Below are positions 1 through 9,901 of a DNA stretch of 64,000 nucleotides, piece by piece; position 1 is the stretch's first letter, and every line of letters begins with the position of its first letter. The notes under the pieces are model-generated. The model did no database searches. It saw only the letters and a list, made by a program, of their open reading frames with translations, and was not told where the DNA came from. Position numbers and translations under genes: made by a program. This DNA is from Anaerolineae bacterium (GTDB lineage: Bacteria; Chloroflexota; Anaerolineae; Aggregatilineales; Phototrophicaceae), in assembly GCA_022823945.1 (NCBI GenBank), contig JAJEBK010000017.1, positions 1 to 64,000 on the forward strand, given 5' to 3'.

Positions 1-224
1 ACGACAACGCGATGATGGAGAGCTTTATCGCCACGTTGAAGACCGAATGCGCGCACACCCGCTTTGCCACGCTGGCCGAAGCGCGCAGAGCCGTCTTCCG
101 CTACATTGAAGGCTGGTACAATCGCCAGCGTCTACATTCCAGCTTGGACCACATGAGCCCAGAACAATATGAGCAAGCAGAGGGATTCCCCAAATAAGCT
201 GTCAACTAAAACGGGGCAAGATCA
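1..224 (+). mobile_element. Right end of an IS3-family-like insertion sequence, truncated by window start
   Basis: Transposase OrfB C-terminus followed by CTGTCAACTAAAACGGGGCAAGATCA, which resembles an IS3-family terminal inverted repeat ending in CA. Confidence 0.6.
12..197 (+). CDS. IS3-family transposase (integrase core) C-terminal fragment
   Basis: MMESFIATLKTEC...FRYIEGWYNRQRLHSSLDHMSPEQYEQ is the typical IS3 OrfB tail; the 5' part lies outside the window. Confidence 0.85.
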   Translation: MMESFIATLKTECAHTRFATLAEARRAVFRYIEGWYNRQRLHSSLDHMSPEQYEQAEGFPK

Positions 225-267
225 AAGAGCCGGGGGTGGGGGCGCGCCGAAATGCTATACTAGGCGC

Positions 268-1227
268 ATGCAATCGCGCCCCGCCACTTCTGTGCTGGAT
301 CTGATTGGCCAGACGCCACTGGTCGAGTTGGCGCGCATCGCCCGCGGGCTGGACGGGCAGATTTTCGCCAAAGTCGAATTCCTAAATCCCGGCTATTCCA
401 AGAAAGACCGCATCGCGCTGCAGCTCATCCAGGACGCAGAAGCCAGCGGCGCGCTGCAAAGAGGCGATACAGTGGTCGAGCTGACCAGCGGCAACACGGG
501 CACGGGCTTGGCGATCGTCTGCGCAGCCAGGGGCTATCATTTTGTGGCGGTCATGTCGCGCGGCAATTCGCCAGAGCGCGCGCGCATGATGACGGCGCTG
601 GGCGCAGAAGTCATGCTGGTCGATCAATGCGCTGAATCGACATCCGGCGAAGTATCGGGCGAAGACCTGGCGCTGGTGGAGGCGCGCGCCCAGGCAATTG
701 TCCGCGAGCGAAAAGCTTTTCGCGCCGACCAGTTTCAGCTGCCCGGCAATGCCCGCGCCCACTATCTGCATACGGCACCGGAGATCTGGGAGCAAAGCGG
801 TGGCATTGATGTCTTTTGCGACTTTATCGGCAGCGGCGGCTCATTCGCTGGCTGCGCAAGTTATTTCAAAGAGCGCGACCCTTCAGTGCGCTGCTATGTG
901 GTAGAGCCAGCGGGCGCTGCGGCTTTTGCGGGCGAAGCGGTCAGCCGACCCAATCACAAAATCCAGGGCGGTGGTTATGCCATGTCGCAGTTGGCGCAGA
1001 TCGACCGTGCGCTGGTGGATGGCTGCCTGCAGGTCAGCGATGTGGCAGCCGCGGAGATGACACGCCGGCTGGCGAGTGAACAAGGGCTCTTCGCCGGTTA
1101 TTCGTCCGGCGCGAACCTGGCGGCGGCGCTGCAACTGCTGGACGGCGCAGAGCAGGGCGCGCGCATCGCCATATTGCTCTGCGACAGCGGCTTGAAATAC
1201 CTGAGCGGCGATCTGTTCTTGCCTTGA
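268..1227 (+). CDS. Cysteine synthase family PLP-dependent enzyme
   Basis: MQSRPATSVLDLIGQTPLVELARI, KKDRIALQLI, ELTSGNTGTGLAIVCAARGY; start chosen at ATG 268 rather than the longer ORF start. Confidence 0.85.
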   Translation: MQSRPATSVLDLIGQTPLVELARIARGLDGQIFAKVEFLNPGYSKKDRIALQLIQDAEASGALQRGDTVVELTSGNTGTGLAIVCAARGYHFVAVMSRGNSPERARMMTALGAEVMLVDQCAESTSGEVSGEDLALVEARAQAIVRERKAFRADQFQLPGNARAHYLHTAPEIWEQSGGIDVFCDFIGSGGSFAGCASYFKERDPSVRCYVVEPAGAAAFAGEAVSRPNHKIQGGGYAMSQLAQIDRALVDGCLQVSDVAAAEMTRRLASEQGLFAGYSSGANLAAALQLLDGAEQGARIAILLCDSGLKYLSGDLFLP

Positions 1228-1316
1228 ACCCCCCTCGGTCCCCCCGACGAGTCAGGGGGAGGCAGGCTTTGGCTACCCTCTCCGTCCTGACGGGGAGGGG
1301 CTGGGGGAGGGGTCAG
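1228..1316. repeat. C/G-rich palindromic intergenic repeat (type A core CCCCCCTCGGTCCCCCC plus type B-like GGGGAGGGGCTGGGGGAGGGG)
   Basis: Matches several other copies in the window by eye. Confidence 0.75.
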
Positions 1317-2155
1317 CCTCCCAGCCGCCAGCGCAGATGCCGCCATAGCAGCCAGGCAGCGGCCTCGCGCAACATCAGCACCAGCCCAACCGCCACCAGC
1401 CACCAGCCTTGGCTCGTCATCCACAAACCCAGCAGCAATGGCAGCACGCTCAACGCCAGGTACAGGCACAGCCCTGCAAAAGCCACATCCCGGCGCTGCC
1501 AATTGAAGGCGCTCGCCCACAATCCACAGACCACTGCCAAAGCCAAAGTCTGCGCCAACTGCGCATAATAAACCGCCAGCCCCAGCGCCAGCAGCAGCAG
1601 CAAACGCGCTTGTTCGTCGCCCAGCGCTTGCTGGCCGGTGATAGCCAGCCACAGGCTCAGCAGCGCCAGCAGCAACCAAAGCGTCATGCCCAGCCACAGC
1701 ATCAATCGCGCCATAAACCGCAGCGGCAGCAGCCAGGCTCCGCGCTGTGCGATGCCGATCGCGCAAGACCAGTTCGCCTGCAATGCACCACCGGGCAGCG
1801 AGCAAAGCAGCGGCCAGGTGTGCCAATGTCGTTCTCGCCCAATACCCGCCAAAATCTCGCTGGTCAGCAGTACGCCCAGCAATGGCACAATGGCCGGCAG
1901 CAACAATGGCGAAAGCACCAACAGTGTCAGCAAGACAACTGGCAGGGTGAAAAAGAACATCAAGAGCTGCGGCGCATAGAAAAGCGAGCCCAGGCAAAGG
2001 AAAACCAGCAGCGCCAACAACATGCGCGGGGCATGCCAGGTCGGTCCTTGGCGCGCAATGGGGCGGTCTGCCTGGCTCAAGCGCCGCACAAGCGGGTCGT
2101 CGCGGTCGGGCTGCGCCAGCGCCTGCCACACGCGCCAAGAAAGCACGGCGATCAA
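1313..2155 (-). CDS. Multi-pass membrane protein of unknown function
   Basis: 280 aa with many Leu-rich hydrophobic segments; TTG start overlaps the stop of the upstream chaperonin-like gene. Confidence 0.6.
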   Translation of the reverse strand: MIAVLSWRVWQALAQPDRDDPLVRRLSQADRPIARQGPTWHAPRMLLALLVFLCLGSLFYAPQLLMFFFTLPVVLLTLLVLSPLLLPAIVPLLGVLLTSEILAGIGRERHWHTWPLLCSLPGGALQANWSCAIGIAQRGAWLLPLRFMARLMLWLGMTLWLLLALLSLWLAITGQQALGDEQARLLLLLALGLAVYYAQLAQTLALAVVCGLWASAFNWQRRDVAFAGLCLYLALSVLPLLLGLWMTSQGWWLVAVGLVLMLREAAAWLLWRHLRWRLGG

Positions 2156-3765
2156 GGATTGTAACTGGAAGGCGGGGTTGCGTGATGCAGAAGCACATCG
2201 ATGGTCAGCGCCAATGCCGCGCTGCTGACAGCTTTGTGCAGCGATGCTTCGACCACCGAAGCCACATCGACAATGCCCGCCGACAGCATATCGACTGCCT
2301 CGCCACTGCGCGCATCAATGCCCGTGCCCGGCGGTTCACCATCCAGTTTCGCGACAGTCGCTCCGTCAAAGCCAGCGTTGTGGCAAATCGTCCGCAGTGG
2401 TGCCTCCAGCGCCTCCAACAAGATGCGCCGAGCCGCGCGAGATTCGCTATCGTCGGCCGACTGATCGCGCAGCGCATCGCGAATCGCCCAAAGCGCCGCG
2501 CCACCGCCGGGCACGACGCCATCGCGCAGCGCCTGTCGCAGTGATTTGGCCGTCTCTTTTGCCAGGGCGATGCGCGCATCCATCCGCGCCGGCACGCCAT
2601 CGCCTATACGCAAGATCGCCACGCCACCCAGGATCTTGCCCACACGCGTTCGCAAGAAGGCCTCGCTGTCCTTGTCACGCGCATATTCCAGTTGTTCCAA
2701 CAGATCAGCCAGATGCTCGGTCAATTCGCCCTGGTTGTCGCGGTCAGAAACGAGCCCGAAGAGATTGCGCTCGACCCAGACCTGCCTGGCGCTGCCCAGA
2801 CGCGCCGTCTTCATGCCGCGCAATGTGTCGCCAGCCGCCTTATATAAAGGTGTCGCGCCGGTGATGACGGCCATGTCCGTCAGGTGCGCATGTTGATGCT
2901 GGGGGGTTTCGCCCGGCGTCTTGACTGCCACCACGCGGAATTGTTCGGGCTTTTTGTTGGCGAGGATGAAGTTGATGACCGGCTCGGAGAACTTGCCGCC
3001 GACCAGCAGCAGATTCTTTGCGCCGGCACCCATCAACGCGGCGAAGAGCGGCGCGACCTCGTCCAGCGATTCGATATCCAGGTCGCTGAGCAAGATGGCG
3101 CTGTCATTCATGACCATGCGGTCGGCCTCTTTGCCGCCACGCAACATGGCTCGGGATACCGCGCCGCGCTGCCAGTACATGCCGCGCATATAATCGTGGG
3201 CGATCTCGCGCCGATGACCGCGCCGCACATCCAGTTGTCCATATTCGCCGATGAACGCGAAGATTTCGCCCAGCCGCTCGGCCAGTTCGCGGTCGTGGCA
3301 GATGCAATATGCCAGCTGCGCCAGTTCGTCGCGACCTTCGATTGCGGTCTTTTGCTGCCGCAGCCCGCTCAGAGCGAGTTCCAGCTGCCGGTTCAGCTCG
3401 CCCCGCAAACGTATGGCATCTGCGCCAGCTACAATCGCGCGCAGCCCATCGTTGACGATTGATTGGAATAGCAGCGCTGCTGTCGCCGTGCCATCGCCCA
3501 GCTCGTCATAGAGCTGCCAGAGCATGCCACGCAGCAGCATCGCGCCCATGTCTTCATCGCGGTCAGGCAGGTCGGTGATGCGCCGCGCGATCAGCCCGCC
3601 TTTGTCCAACAGCTCGGGCGGCTTTTCGGCATCTGTCAGATCAAAAGCGATCGACCGCGGAATGGGACCGAGCGTGGGGCGGATGGCATCGGCGATCAGG
3701 TTGATGCCGCGCTGCAAACGCAAAGATGCATCGGGTTGGAAGACGAGTCGCTCTGCGCCGCTCAA
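2152..3765 (-). CDS. Divergent GroEL-like (Cpn60) chaperonin paralog
   Basis: GDGTATAALLFQSIVNDGL, ALRDGVVPGGGAALWAIRDAL, ALEAPLRTICHNAG, GIVDVASVVEASLHKAVSSAALALTIDVLL; no C-terminal GGM repeat. Confidence 0.85.
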   Translation of the reverse strand: MSGAERLVFQPDASLRLQRGINLIADAIRPTLGPIPRSIAFDLTDAEKPPELLDKGGLIARRITDLPDRDEDMGAMLLRGMLWQLYDELGDGTATAALLFQSIVNDGLRAIVAGADAIRLRGELNRQLELALSGLRQQKTAIEGRDELAQLAYCICHDRELAERLGEIFAFIGEYGQLDVRRGHRREIAHDYMRGMYWQRGAVSRAMLRGGKEADRMVMNDSAILLSDLDIESLDEVAPLFAALMGAGAKNLLLVGGKFSEPVINFILANKKPEQFRVVAVKTPGETPQHQHAHLTDMAVITGATPLYKAAGDTLRGMKTARLGSARQVWVERNLFGLVSDRDNQGELTEHLADLLEQLEYARDKDSEAFLRTRVGKILGGVAILRIGDGVPARMDARIALAKETAKSLRQALRDGVVPGGGAALWAIRDALRDQSADDSESRAARRILLEALEAPLRTICHNAGFDGATVAKLDGEPPGTGIDARSGEAVDMLSAGIVDVASVVEASLHKAVSSAALALTIDVLLHHATPPSSYNP

Positions 3766-4613
3766 CCGCGGATCGCCCCTTGCGTCAAACCAGCGATGAT
3801 CTGTCGCTGCATCAGCACAAAGACGATCAAAATCGGCAGGGTGCTCAGGAAAGACGCCGCCATGATCGCGCCGATCTCGACATCATAAGGACCATCCATG
3901 GTGGCGATGCCGATGCTGAGCAGGTACTTGGTGTCGTCGTGCAGCACGACCAAGGGCCACAGGAAGTCGTTCCAGGTATTTACGAAAGTCAAAATCGCCA
4001 CCACGCCCAGGGCTGGCCGCACCAGCGGGATGATGATGCGATGGAAAATGCCGATCTCCGATGCGCCGTCGATGCGCGCCGCGTCCATCAGCTCGTCGGG
4101 CACAGCTTCAATATACTGGCGCATCAGAAAGATATTGAACGCGCCGACAATGCCCGGGACGATGACCGCCAAATAGGTATCTATCCAGCCGAAATCGCGC
4201 ATGAGCAGGAAGAGCGGGATGAGAATCACATGGAAGGGCAATGTCAGGGTCGCCAGCACGATGAAGAAACACAGCCGTTTGAAGCGAAATTCGTATTTGG
4301 CGAAGGCCGCCCCCGCCAGCGCCGCAAAATAAACGCCCAACACGGTACGGATGCCCGCCGTGAAGATCGTGTTGCCATACCAAATCACAAAGTTCGTATC
4401 GCCAAAGAGCTTCTCATAATTGTGCCCCGTCCATTCGCGCGGCATGATGGTCACCGGCAACGAATACAATTCGCCTTGATGACGAAAACTGGCTGTGATC
4501 ATATAGATGAAAGGAATGGCGCTCACCAACACGCCCAACAATACGACCGTGTTCATGAACATCAGGTTGATGCGTCCGCCATCCATGGGTCCGCCGCGTT
4601 TGCGTTTCAGCAT
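3762..4613 (-). CDS. Carbohydrate ABC transporter permease, MalG-like (CUT1)
   Basis: EAA-like motif ELMDAARIDGASEIGIFHRIIIPLVRPALGVVAILTFVNTWNDFLWPLVV. Confidence 0.9.
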   Translation of the reverse strand: MLKRKRGGPMDGGRINLMFMNTVVLLGVLVSAIPFIYMITASFRHQGELYSLPVTIMPREWTGHNYEKLFGDTNFVIWYGNTIFTAGIRTVLGVYFAALAGAAFAKYEFRFKRLCFFIVLATLTLPFHVILIPLFLLMRDFGWIDTYLAVIVPGIVGAFNIFLMRQYIEAVPDELMDAARIDGASEIGIFHRIIIPLVRPALGVVAILTFVNTWNDFLWPLVVLHDDTKYLLSIGIATMDGPYDVEIGAIMAASFLSTLPILIVFVLMQRQIIAGLTQGAIRG

Positions 4614-4621
4614 CGTCGTGC

Positions 4622-5587
4622 CTAGACCTTCCAGAGCCGGAACAGCAGCAACTGCAAGCCAGTGACCATGAGGATGATCACAGTCAAGACAAAGCCCATC
4701 GCCGAGGCATACCCCATGCGGAAATTCTCGAAGCCCATGAAGAAGAGGTACATCAATGGGAAGAGCGCGCTGTCCTGGGGTCCCGAGCCGCTGTCAAAGA
4801 GCAGGTAGGGCTGGCTGAACAAGCTGAATGAGCCGATCAAACCGGTGATGATGACGAAAACAAAGACGGGGCGCAGGAAAGGAATGGTGATATGCCAAAA
4901 TACGCGCAAGGTGCCCGCGCCATCGATGCGCGCCGCTTCTTTCAAGTCGTCCGGCACATTCTGCAAGCCCGCCAAAAAGAAAAGTGAGTTGTAACCCACC
5001 CAGGTCCATAAGCCCAGGATGATCAGCGCCGGCATGACGAAGTCTTTGTTGGTGAGCCAGGCGATCGGCTCTATCCCCACAAAGCCAAGCAAGGCGTTCA
5101 GCAAGCCATAACGCTCCTCGAATATCAAAGTGAATATCCAGGCGACGACAATCGCCGAGGTGATATAAGGGGCGAAGAAGGCTAATCGCGCCAGGGTCTT
5201 GAAACGAACATGCGGCGCGTTCATCAGCAGCGCCACGCCCAGCGCCAGCGGCATCTGAATCAGCACCGTGCCCGCGGCAAACTCCGTGCCATTGATGATC
5301 GCTGTGCGGAAGCGCTTGTCTTTGGTCAGCAGGCGCTCGTAGTTCTTCAGCCCCTGGTGCTCCAAGACGACGCCGCCACCCTCTTCGACGCTGATAAAAC
5401 CGCGCACCCGCTGGAAGCTGAGAAAAAACGAAGCGCCCGCTGGATAGACTGTGAAGATCAAAAAGGCGATCAAGAACGGCGACAGGTAGATGTAGGGGAT
5501 AACCTTGCGCTGATTGCGCGACCACCAACTGGATACCGTCCGCGGCTCCATATCTCTTTTGGCGGTCATCGCGCTGGCGGTCATCAA
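4622..5587 (-). CDS. Carbohydrate ABC transporter permease, MalF-like (CUT1)
   Basis: LKEAARIDGAGTLRVFWHITIPFLRPVFVFVIITGLIGSF. Confidence 0.9.
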   Translation of the reverse strand: MMTASAMTAKRDMEPRTVSSWWSRNQRKVIPYIYLSPFLIAFLIFTVYPAGASFFLSFQRVRGFISVEEGGGVVLEHQGLKNYERLLTKDKRFRTAIINGTEFAAGTVLIQMPLALGVALLMNAPHVRFKTLARLAFFAPYITSAIVVAWIFTLIFEERYGLLNALLGFVGIEPIAWLTNKDFVMPALIILGLWTWVGYNSLFFLAGLQNVPDDLKEAARIDGAGTLRVFWHITIPFLRPVFVFVIITGLIGSFSLFSQPYLLFDSGSGPQDSALFPLMYLFFMGFENFRMGYASAMGFVLTVIILMVTGLQLLLFRLWKV

Positions 5588-5620
5588 TGCGCTTCCTTCT
5601 CAGTCGTAAGCTCTGTCATT

Positions 5621-5737
5621 TACCCCCCTCAGTCCCCCCATCCCGATGGGGGAGGCTGAACCGAATTATTGCAGCCGCTTGTCAAGCGACCACACTCCCC
5701 TCCCTGATGCTTCGGGGAGGGGTTGGGGGTGGGGTAG
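5621..5737. repeat. Composite type A plus type B C/G-rich repeat
   Basis: ACCCCCCTCAGTCCCCCCATCCCGATGGGGGAGG ... CTCCCCTCCCTGATGCTTCGGGGAGGGGTTGGGGGTGGGG. Confidence 0.7.
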
Positions 5738-5800
5738 ACGCGAAATGGCGAATCCCCCCTTGAATTGGGCGGCAGAGAGGTGCCACCCTGGCAACTGCCA

Positions 5801-7096
5801 CTACTTGTTGAATTCAAACTCGTCGATGGCATCCTGAATGGCGCTTTCGGGATCTGCGCCGTCCAGCAAGACCGGCTGCACGACAAGGCGGTTGACCGCA
5901 TCCACGAAGAGCGTCCAGTACGGGCTGACATTCACCTCAGCCATGGCAGAAGCGGCTTCGGCGATGAATTCGCCCGGCTTCTGCCCGCTGAAGTAGTCAT
6001 CCGTACGCAGCAATTCTTCGGCGTCCCAAACTGGCTTGTAGGACGGGAAGAGGTTCATGCGGCGGAAAGCCAGCAACGAGCCTTCGGCGGTGAGGTTGCA
6101 GACGCGGATGAATTCCCAGGCTGCTTCCTTGTTTTCAGAAGCGGCGGTGATGCCCATGCCAGTGCCGCCGCGCGGGACAGTCGCATAGCCGCCATCGCCC
6201 CACATGGGCAGAGGACGCATCTTCCACTTGCCCTCGAGCTCAGGGGCGTTCTGCTTCATGAAGCCTTGATACCAAGGCGCGCCCCAAATGGTGATGTAAG
6301 CGCCCTCGTTCATCATGGCGTATTGCACATCGCCGCTGCCCTGCTGGACATACACGCCGCTGTCCAAATGACCCTTGACCCAGTTGAGGATCTCGACCGC
6401 CAACGGCGATTGCAGCTGCACATTGTCTTCGGCGTCAAAGAACTCGCCGCCCGCCTGATTGAACTGGACGTAGAAGTCCGCCCAGCTGTTGACATTGAAG
6501 GGGAAGAGTCCGTGCCCGGCATCCATTGCCCCGCCGCCCAGCATCTCGACGAATTCGTCCCAGGTGCCCGGTGCTTCGGCATCCATGCCCAGTTCGTCCA
6601 TGATATCGTGGCGATAATAGAGCAGCACGGGATTGACCTCGTTGCCGACGCCATAGATGTTGCCGCGCACAGTCCAGGGTTTGGTGGCTGAGGGGATGGA
6701 CAAGTCTTCGAGCTGTTCGCCGATGTGATCGTTCAGGGCGGCGTAGGGCTCGCTGCCGGCGTCGCGGACGAACTGCCCCATGGCGCTGATTTCGATATCG
6801 ACCATATCGGGGATGCCCGCGCCGGCGACGAATGCCGCTTGCAGCTTGGGCCACAGGTCGGAGTAGGGCGTCAGTTGCAGGTCGACATTGACATTGGGAT
6901 GCATGTCCGACCAGAGTTCGTCGACCACATTGTGCATCCACTCGTCGCGATTGTTGGCGAAACCCCACAAAGAAATGGTAACCTCGTCATCCTGGGCGCG
7001 CACCATGCCGAGGGGCAATGCTGCAAAGCCGCTGGCCGCCAGCGCTGTCGATGCCGCTTTCAAAAAGTCGCGGCGCGAAAGTTTCTTGTCTGACAT
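5801..7096 (-). CDS. Extracellular sugar-binding protein with Tat-like signal peptide
   Basis: MSDKKLSRRDFLKAASTALAASGFAALPLGMVRAQ (RRDFLK) followed by a family 1 solute-binding protein fold; start at ATG 7096 behind GGAG. Confidence 0.9.
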   Translation of the reverse strand: MSDKKLSRRDFLKAASTALAASGFAALPLGMVRAQDDEVTISLWGFANNRDEWMHNVVDELWSDMHPNVNVDLQLTPYSDLWPKLQAAFVAGAGIPDMVDIEISAMGQFVRDAGSEPYAALNDHIGEQLEDLSIPSATKPWTVRGNIYGVGNEVNPVLLYYRHDIMDELGMDAEAPGTWDEFVEMLGGGAMDAGHGLFPFNVNSWADFYVQFNQAGGEFFDAEDNVQLQSPLAVEILNWVKGHLDSGVYVQQGSGDVQYAMMNEGAYITIWGAPWYQGFMKQNAPELEGKWKMRPLPMWGDGGYATVPRGGTGMGITAASENKEAAWEFIRVCNLTAEGSLLAFRRMNLFPSYKPVWDAEELLRTDDYFSGQKPGEFIAEAASAMAEVNVSPYWTLFVDAVNRLVVQPVLLDGADPESAIQDAIDEFEFNK

Positions 7097-7232
7097 AGTT
7101 TTCTCCTTCATACTGAACTGCCTGCGAAAAGATAGAACTTACGCGACAAGCATAGCCCAATGCCGCGCGAATCGCAAATGCAAACCACAAAGAGTTTTGC
7201 CACAGAGACACAGGGGAGGGGCACAGAGGAAC

Positions 7233-7754
7233 ATGTCCGCGCGATTTTCAATCATCGAACTGCCCAAGACTCGCTGGCGAGAGGCGCGCGCATTGCGGCT
7301 GCATGCGCTGCAGACCGACCCCAGCGCCTTCGCATCCAGCTATGCCGATGAGCTGGCATTCGCCGATGAGGTCTGGCTGGCGCGGGCAGATTCGGCAGAG
7401 CGACACGCCGGCAATATGACCTTGTTTGCGGAACTGGATGGCGAGCTGGTGGGCATGGCCGGCGCGAACTGGTCGCAGCGCGAAAAAATCCGGCATGTTG
7501 CGCATGGTTATGGCGTCTATGTGCTGCCAGCCCACCGTGGCAAAGGCATCGGGGGCGTCTTGATGCAAAGCCTGCTGGATGAATTGGCGCGCCTGCCCCA
7601 GATTAAGAAAATCAGCCTGCAGGTCAACAGCGAGAGCGCTGCGGCTGTCGCGCTGTATGAGAAGCTGGGCTTTGCGACTGTCGGCATAGCGCGCGGAGAA
7701 CTCTTTGTCGGCGGACGATATTATGACCTGCTGTATATGGAGCGAAAAAGCTGA
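7233..7754 (+). CDS. GNAT family N-acetyltransferase
   Basis: YVLPAHRGKGIGGVLMQSLLDELARLPQIKKISLQVNSESAAAVALYEKLGF. Confidence 0.9.
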   Translation: MSARFSIIELPKTRWREARALRLHALQTDPSAFASSYADELAFADEVWLARADSAERHAGNMTLFAELDGELVGMAGANWSQREKIRHVAHGYGVYVLPAHRGKGIGGVLMQSLLDELARLPQIKKISLQVNSESAAAVALYEKLGFATVGIARGELFVGGRYYDLLYMERKS

Positions 7755-7841
7755 GCCACCGAGTACACCGAGTTAAATGAGTATTCCGAGTGATGTAACC
7801 CTCTGTGCCCTCCGTAAGTGCCAGTAAGCCGTGAAGCAACA

Positions 7842-7952
7842 ATTTGCCACCGAGGCACAAAGGCACAGAGAAATACCTTGCATTTCTCTCGGTGTACTCG
7901 GTGGTTGATTTTTGTATTACTTTCTTGGTTATACTTGTGCCTCTGTGGCGAT
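7842..7952. repeat. CACAGAG-type dispersed intergenic repeat
   Basis: AACAATTTGCCACCGAGGCACAAAGGCACAGAGAAA ... GTGTACTCGG ... TGTGCCTCTGTGG; related copy at 28892. Confidence 0.75.
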
Positions 7953-7961
7953 CTTCGACAA

Positions 7962-8798
7962 TTAGGCCTTCACCGCGCCGCTGGTCAAGCCGCTGATGAA
8001 CTGGCGCATCGCCACCGCGAAAACGCAGAGCAGAGGGATGGACGAAATCACATAGCCGGCGAAGAGCGTGCCCCAGTCGGTTTCGTAAGCGGACGAAAAT
8101 TGCATCAAGCCCTGCGCCAACGGCATCTTGCTCTTGTCGGTGATGGTAACCAGGGGCCAGATCAGGTCATTCCAGGTGCCGATCAAGGTCGTCATCGCCA
8201 CAGTGGCGATCATCGGTCGCGCCAGGGGCACGGACACATAGGTGAAGACCTGCCATTCCGCCGCGCCATCCACATAAGCCGCATCAAAAAGCTCCTGGGG
8301 CAGCGACTCGAAATAAGAGCGCATCAGCCAGGTGGACAATACCAGCCCGCCACTGACCCAGACGCTGATCAAAGCCATAGGCGTGTTGACCATGCCCAGA
8401 TCACGCACCAGCACAAAGCGCGGCGCCAAAGTCAAAACGCCCGGCACCATGATCAAGGTGATAAACGCCAGGAATATGACCGTCTTGAACGGGAAGCGAA
8501 AACGGGCGAAGACATAACCCGCCACCGATGCGATTGCCGCGATCAGGCAGATGGTCGTGCCCGAATAGAGCACGCTGTTGACGATATAGCGCCAGATTAT
8601 GCGAAATGCCGAGCTGTAATTGCCCAACTGGAAAGGCAGCTCGGGCAGCCAGAAGTTGTGATAAAATTGCGTGTTGGATTTCAGCGAGGTGATGACCACC
8701 AGCACCAGCGGAAAAAAGGTCACAAAACCGAAGCAGACCAGCACCGCCTGGAAAGGCAGATCGCGGTTGCCGAGGCTGTATCGTAGCCGTTTGCGCAT
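7962..8798 (-). CDS. Carbohydrate ABC transporter permease, MalG-like (CUT1)
   Basis: MRKRLRYSLGNRDLPF...LFDAAYVDGAAEWQVFTYVSVPLARPMIATVAMTTLIGTWNDLIWPLV; start shortened from the longer ORF. Confidence 0.88.
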   Translation of the reverse strand: MRKRLRYSLGNRDLPFQAVLVCFGFVTFFPLVLVVITSLKSNTQFYHNFWLPELPFQLGNYSSAFRIIWRYIVNSVLYSGTTICLIAAIASVAGYVFARFRFPFKTVIFLAFITLIMVPGVLTLAPRFVLVRDLGMVNTPMALISVWVSGGLVLSTWLMRSYFESLPQELFDAAYVDGAAEWQVFTYVSVPLARPMIATVAMTTLIGTWNDLIWPLVTITDKSKMPLAQGLMQFSSAYETDWGTLFAGYVISSIPLLCVFAVAMRQFISGLTSGAVKA

Positions 8799-8815
8799 GG
8801 TTTCGCCGCCTCCCC

Positions 8816-9757
8816 TTAGCCCGCCGCCGCGCCTGACGAAACGCGCAGATTGATCACAGTCAGCGCCAGCATGCCCACAAACAACACCACGCCTATCGCC
8901 GAGGCGTATCCGAATTCCAGGAAGCTGAACGCCGACTGAAAAAGCTGCAAAGCCGGCACCATGGTGCTGTAGCCTGGCCCACCATCGGTCATGACCAGAA
9001 AGAGGTCGAAGCGCTGGGTCATGAAGAGCATGGTGAGGATCATGGCCAGGGTGATCTGCCGGCGCGTCATGGGGATATCGATGTAAAAGAGCCTTCGCCA
9101 AAAGCCCGCGCCATCAATGGACGCGCTTTCATGCACTTCGTGTGGGATAGTCTGCAAGCCGCCCAAGATGATCAGGAATTGCAGAGTCGGCAGCCACGGG
9201 AATCGTACAAATGACAGCGCCCACATGGCTGTCAGGGGATCGCCCAACCAAGCGTGCGTATAGGCGTCCAGGCCCAGCAACTCCAGCCCCTCGTTGAGCA
9301 GGCCGACCTGCGGATTGTAGATGAAGCGCCAGATCAGATAATTCAAGATGGTGGGCACGACCATGGGGAAGACAAAAATGATCTTCCACCAGTATGACCA
9401 GCGAGCGCTGCGCAGGTTGATGATCATCTCGGCGGCGAAGAAAGGCAGGACAGTCTGCATGACGACGCGAAAGATCACGAAGCCGACCAGATTGCTGAGC
9501 GCCACGCGGAAGGTGCGGTCGCTCAGCAGGCGCTCATAATGCTCCAGCCCGACATAGATGTGCACCTTGCCGCCGTTCCAGATGTAGAGCGAGTTGTAGA
9601 GCGCGCTGAAAGCCGGCAGCCACTCAAATAGCAGCAGCAACGTCACCGGGACGAGCAGCGCCAAATACAGCCATTTCGCCCGCCACAGGCGCCGGGGCAG
9701 CGGAGCACGGCTGTGGAGCAGGCTGTAACTGGAACTGCGTGTGGCGGATCGAAACAT
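8816..9757 (-). CDS. Carbohydrate ABC transporter permease, MalF-like (CUT1)
   Basis: HESASIDGAGFWRRLFYIDIPMTRRQITLAMILTMLFMTQRFDL. Confidence 0.88.
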   Translation of the reverse strand: MFRSATRSSSYSLLHSRAPLPRRLWRAKWLYLALLVPVTLLLLFEWLPAFSALYNSLYIWNGGKVHIYVGLEHYERLLSDRTFRVALSNLVGFVIFRVVMQTVLPFFAAEMIINLRSARWSYWWKIIFVFPMVVPTILNYLIWRFIYNPQVGLLNEGLELLGLDAYTHAWLGDPLTAMWALSFVRFPWLPTLQFLIILGGLQTIPHEVHESASIDGAGFWRRLFYIDIPMTRRQITLAMILTMLFMTQRFDLFLVMTDGGPGYSTMVPALQLFQSAFSFLEFGYASAIGVVLFVGMLALTVINLRVSSGAAAG

Positions 9758-9770
9758 GGGCACCTGACTC

Positions 9771-9882
9771 CCCACCCCAAACCCCTCCCCCAAAATGAGG
9801 GAGGGGCTTAAACGTACATTACCTGGCAGGTGAGACGACACCCCTTCTCTACTCGTGGGGGAAGGGGCCGGGGGATGGGGGC
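9771..9882. repeat. Type B C/G-rich repeat, inverted pair
   Basis: CCCACCCCAAACCCCTCCCCCAAAATGAGGGAGGGGCTT ... CTCGTGGGGGAAGGGGCCGGGGGATGGGGGC. Confidence 0.8.
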
Positions 9883-9901
9883 AAACATCCTATCTCCAAG
9901 C

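Noticed and set aside
1098-2198. 366-aa minus-strand ORF overlapping the membrane protein gene and cysK-like gene
   Set aside because: Overlaps two better supported genes in another frame; Ala/Arg-rich shadow ORF
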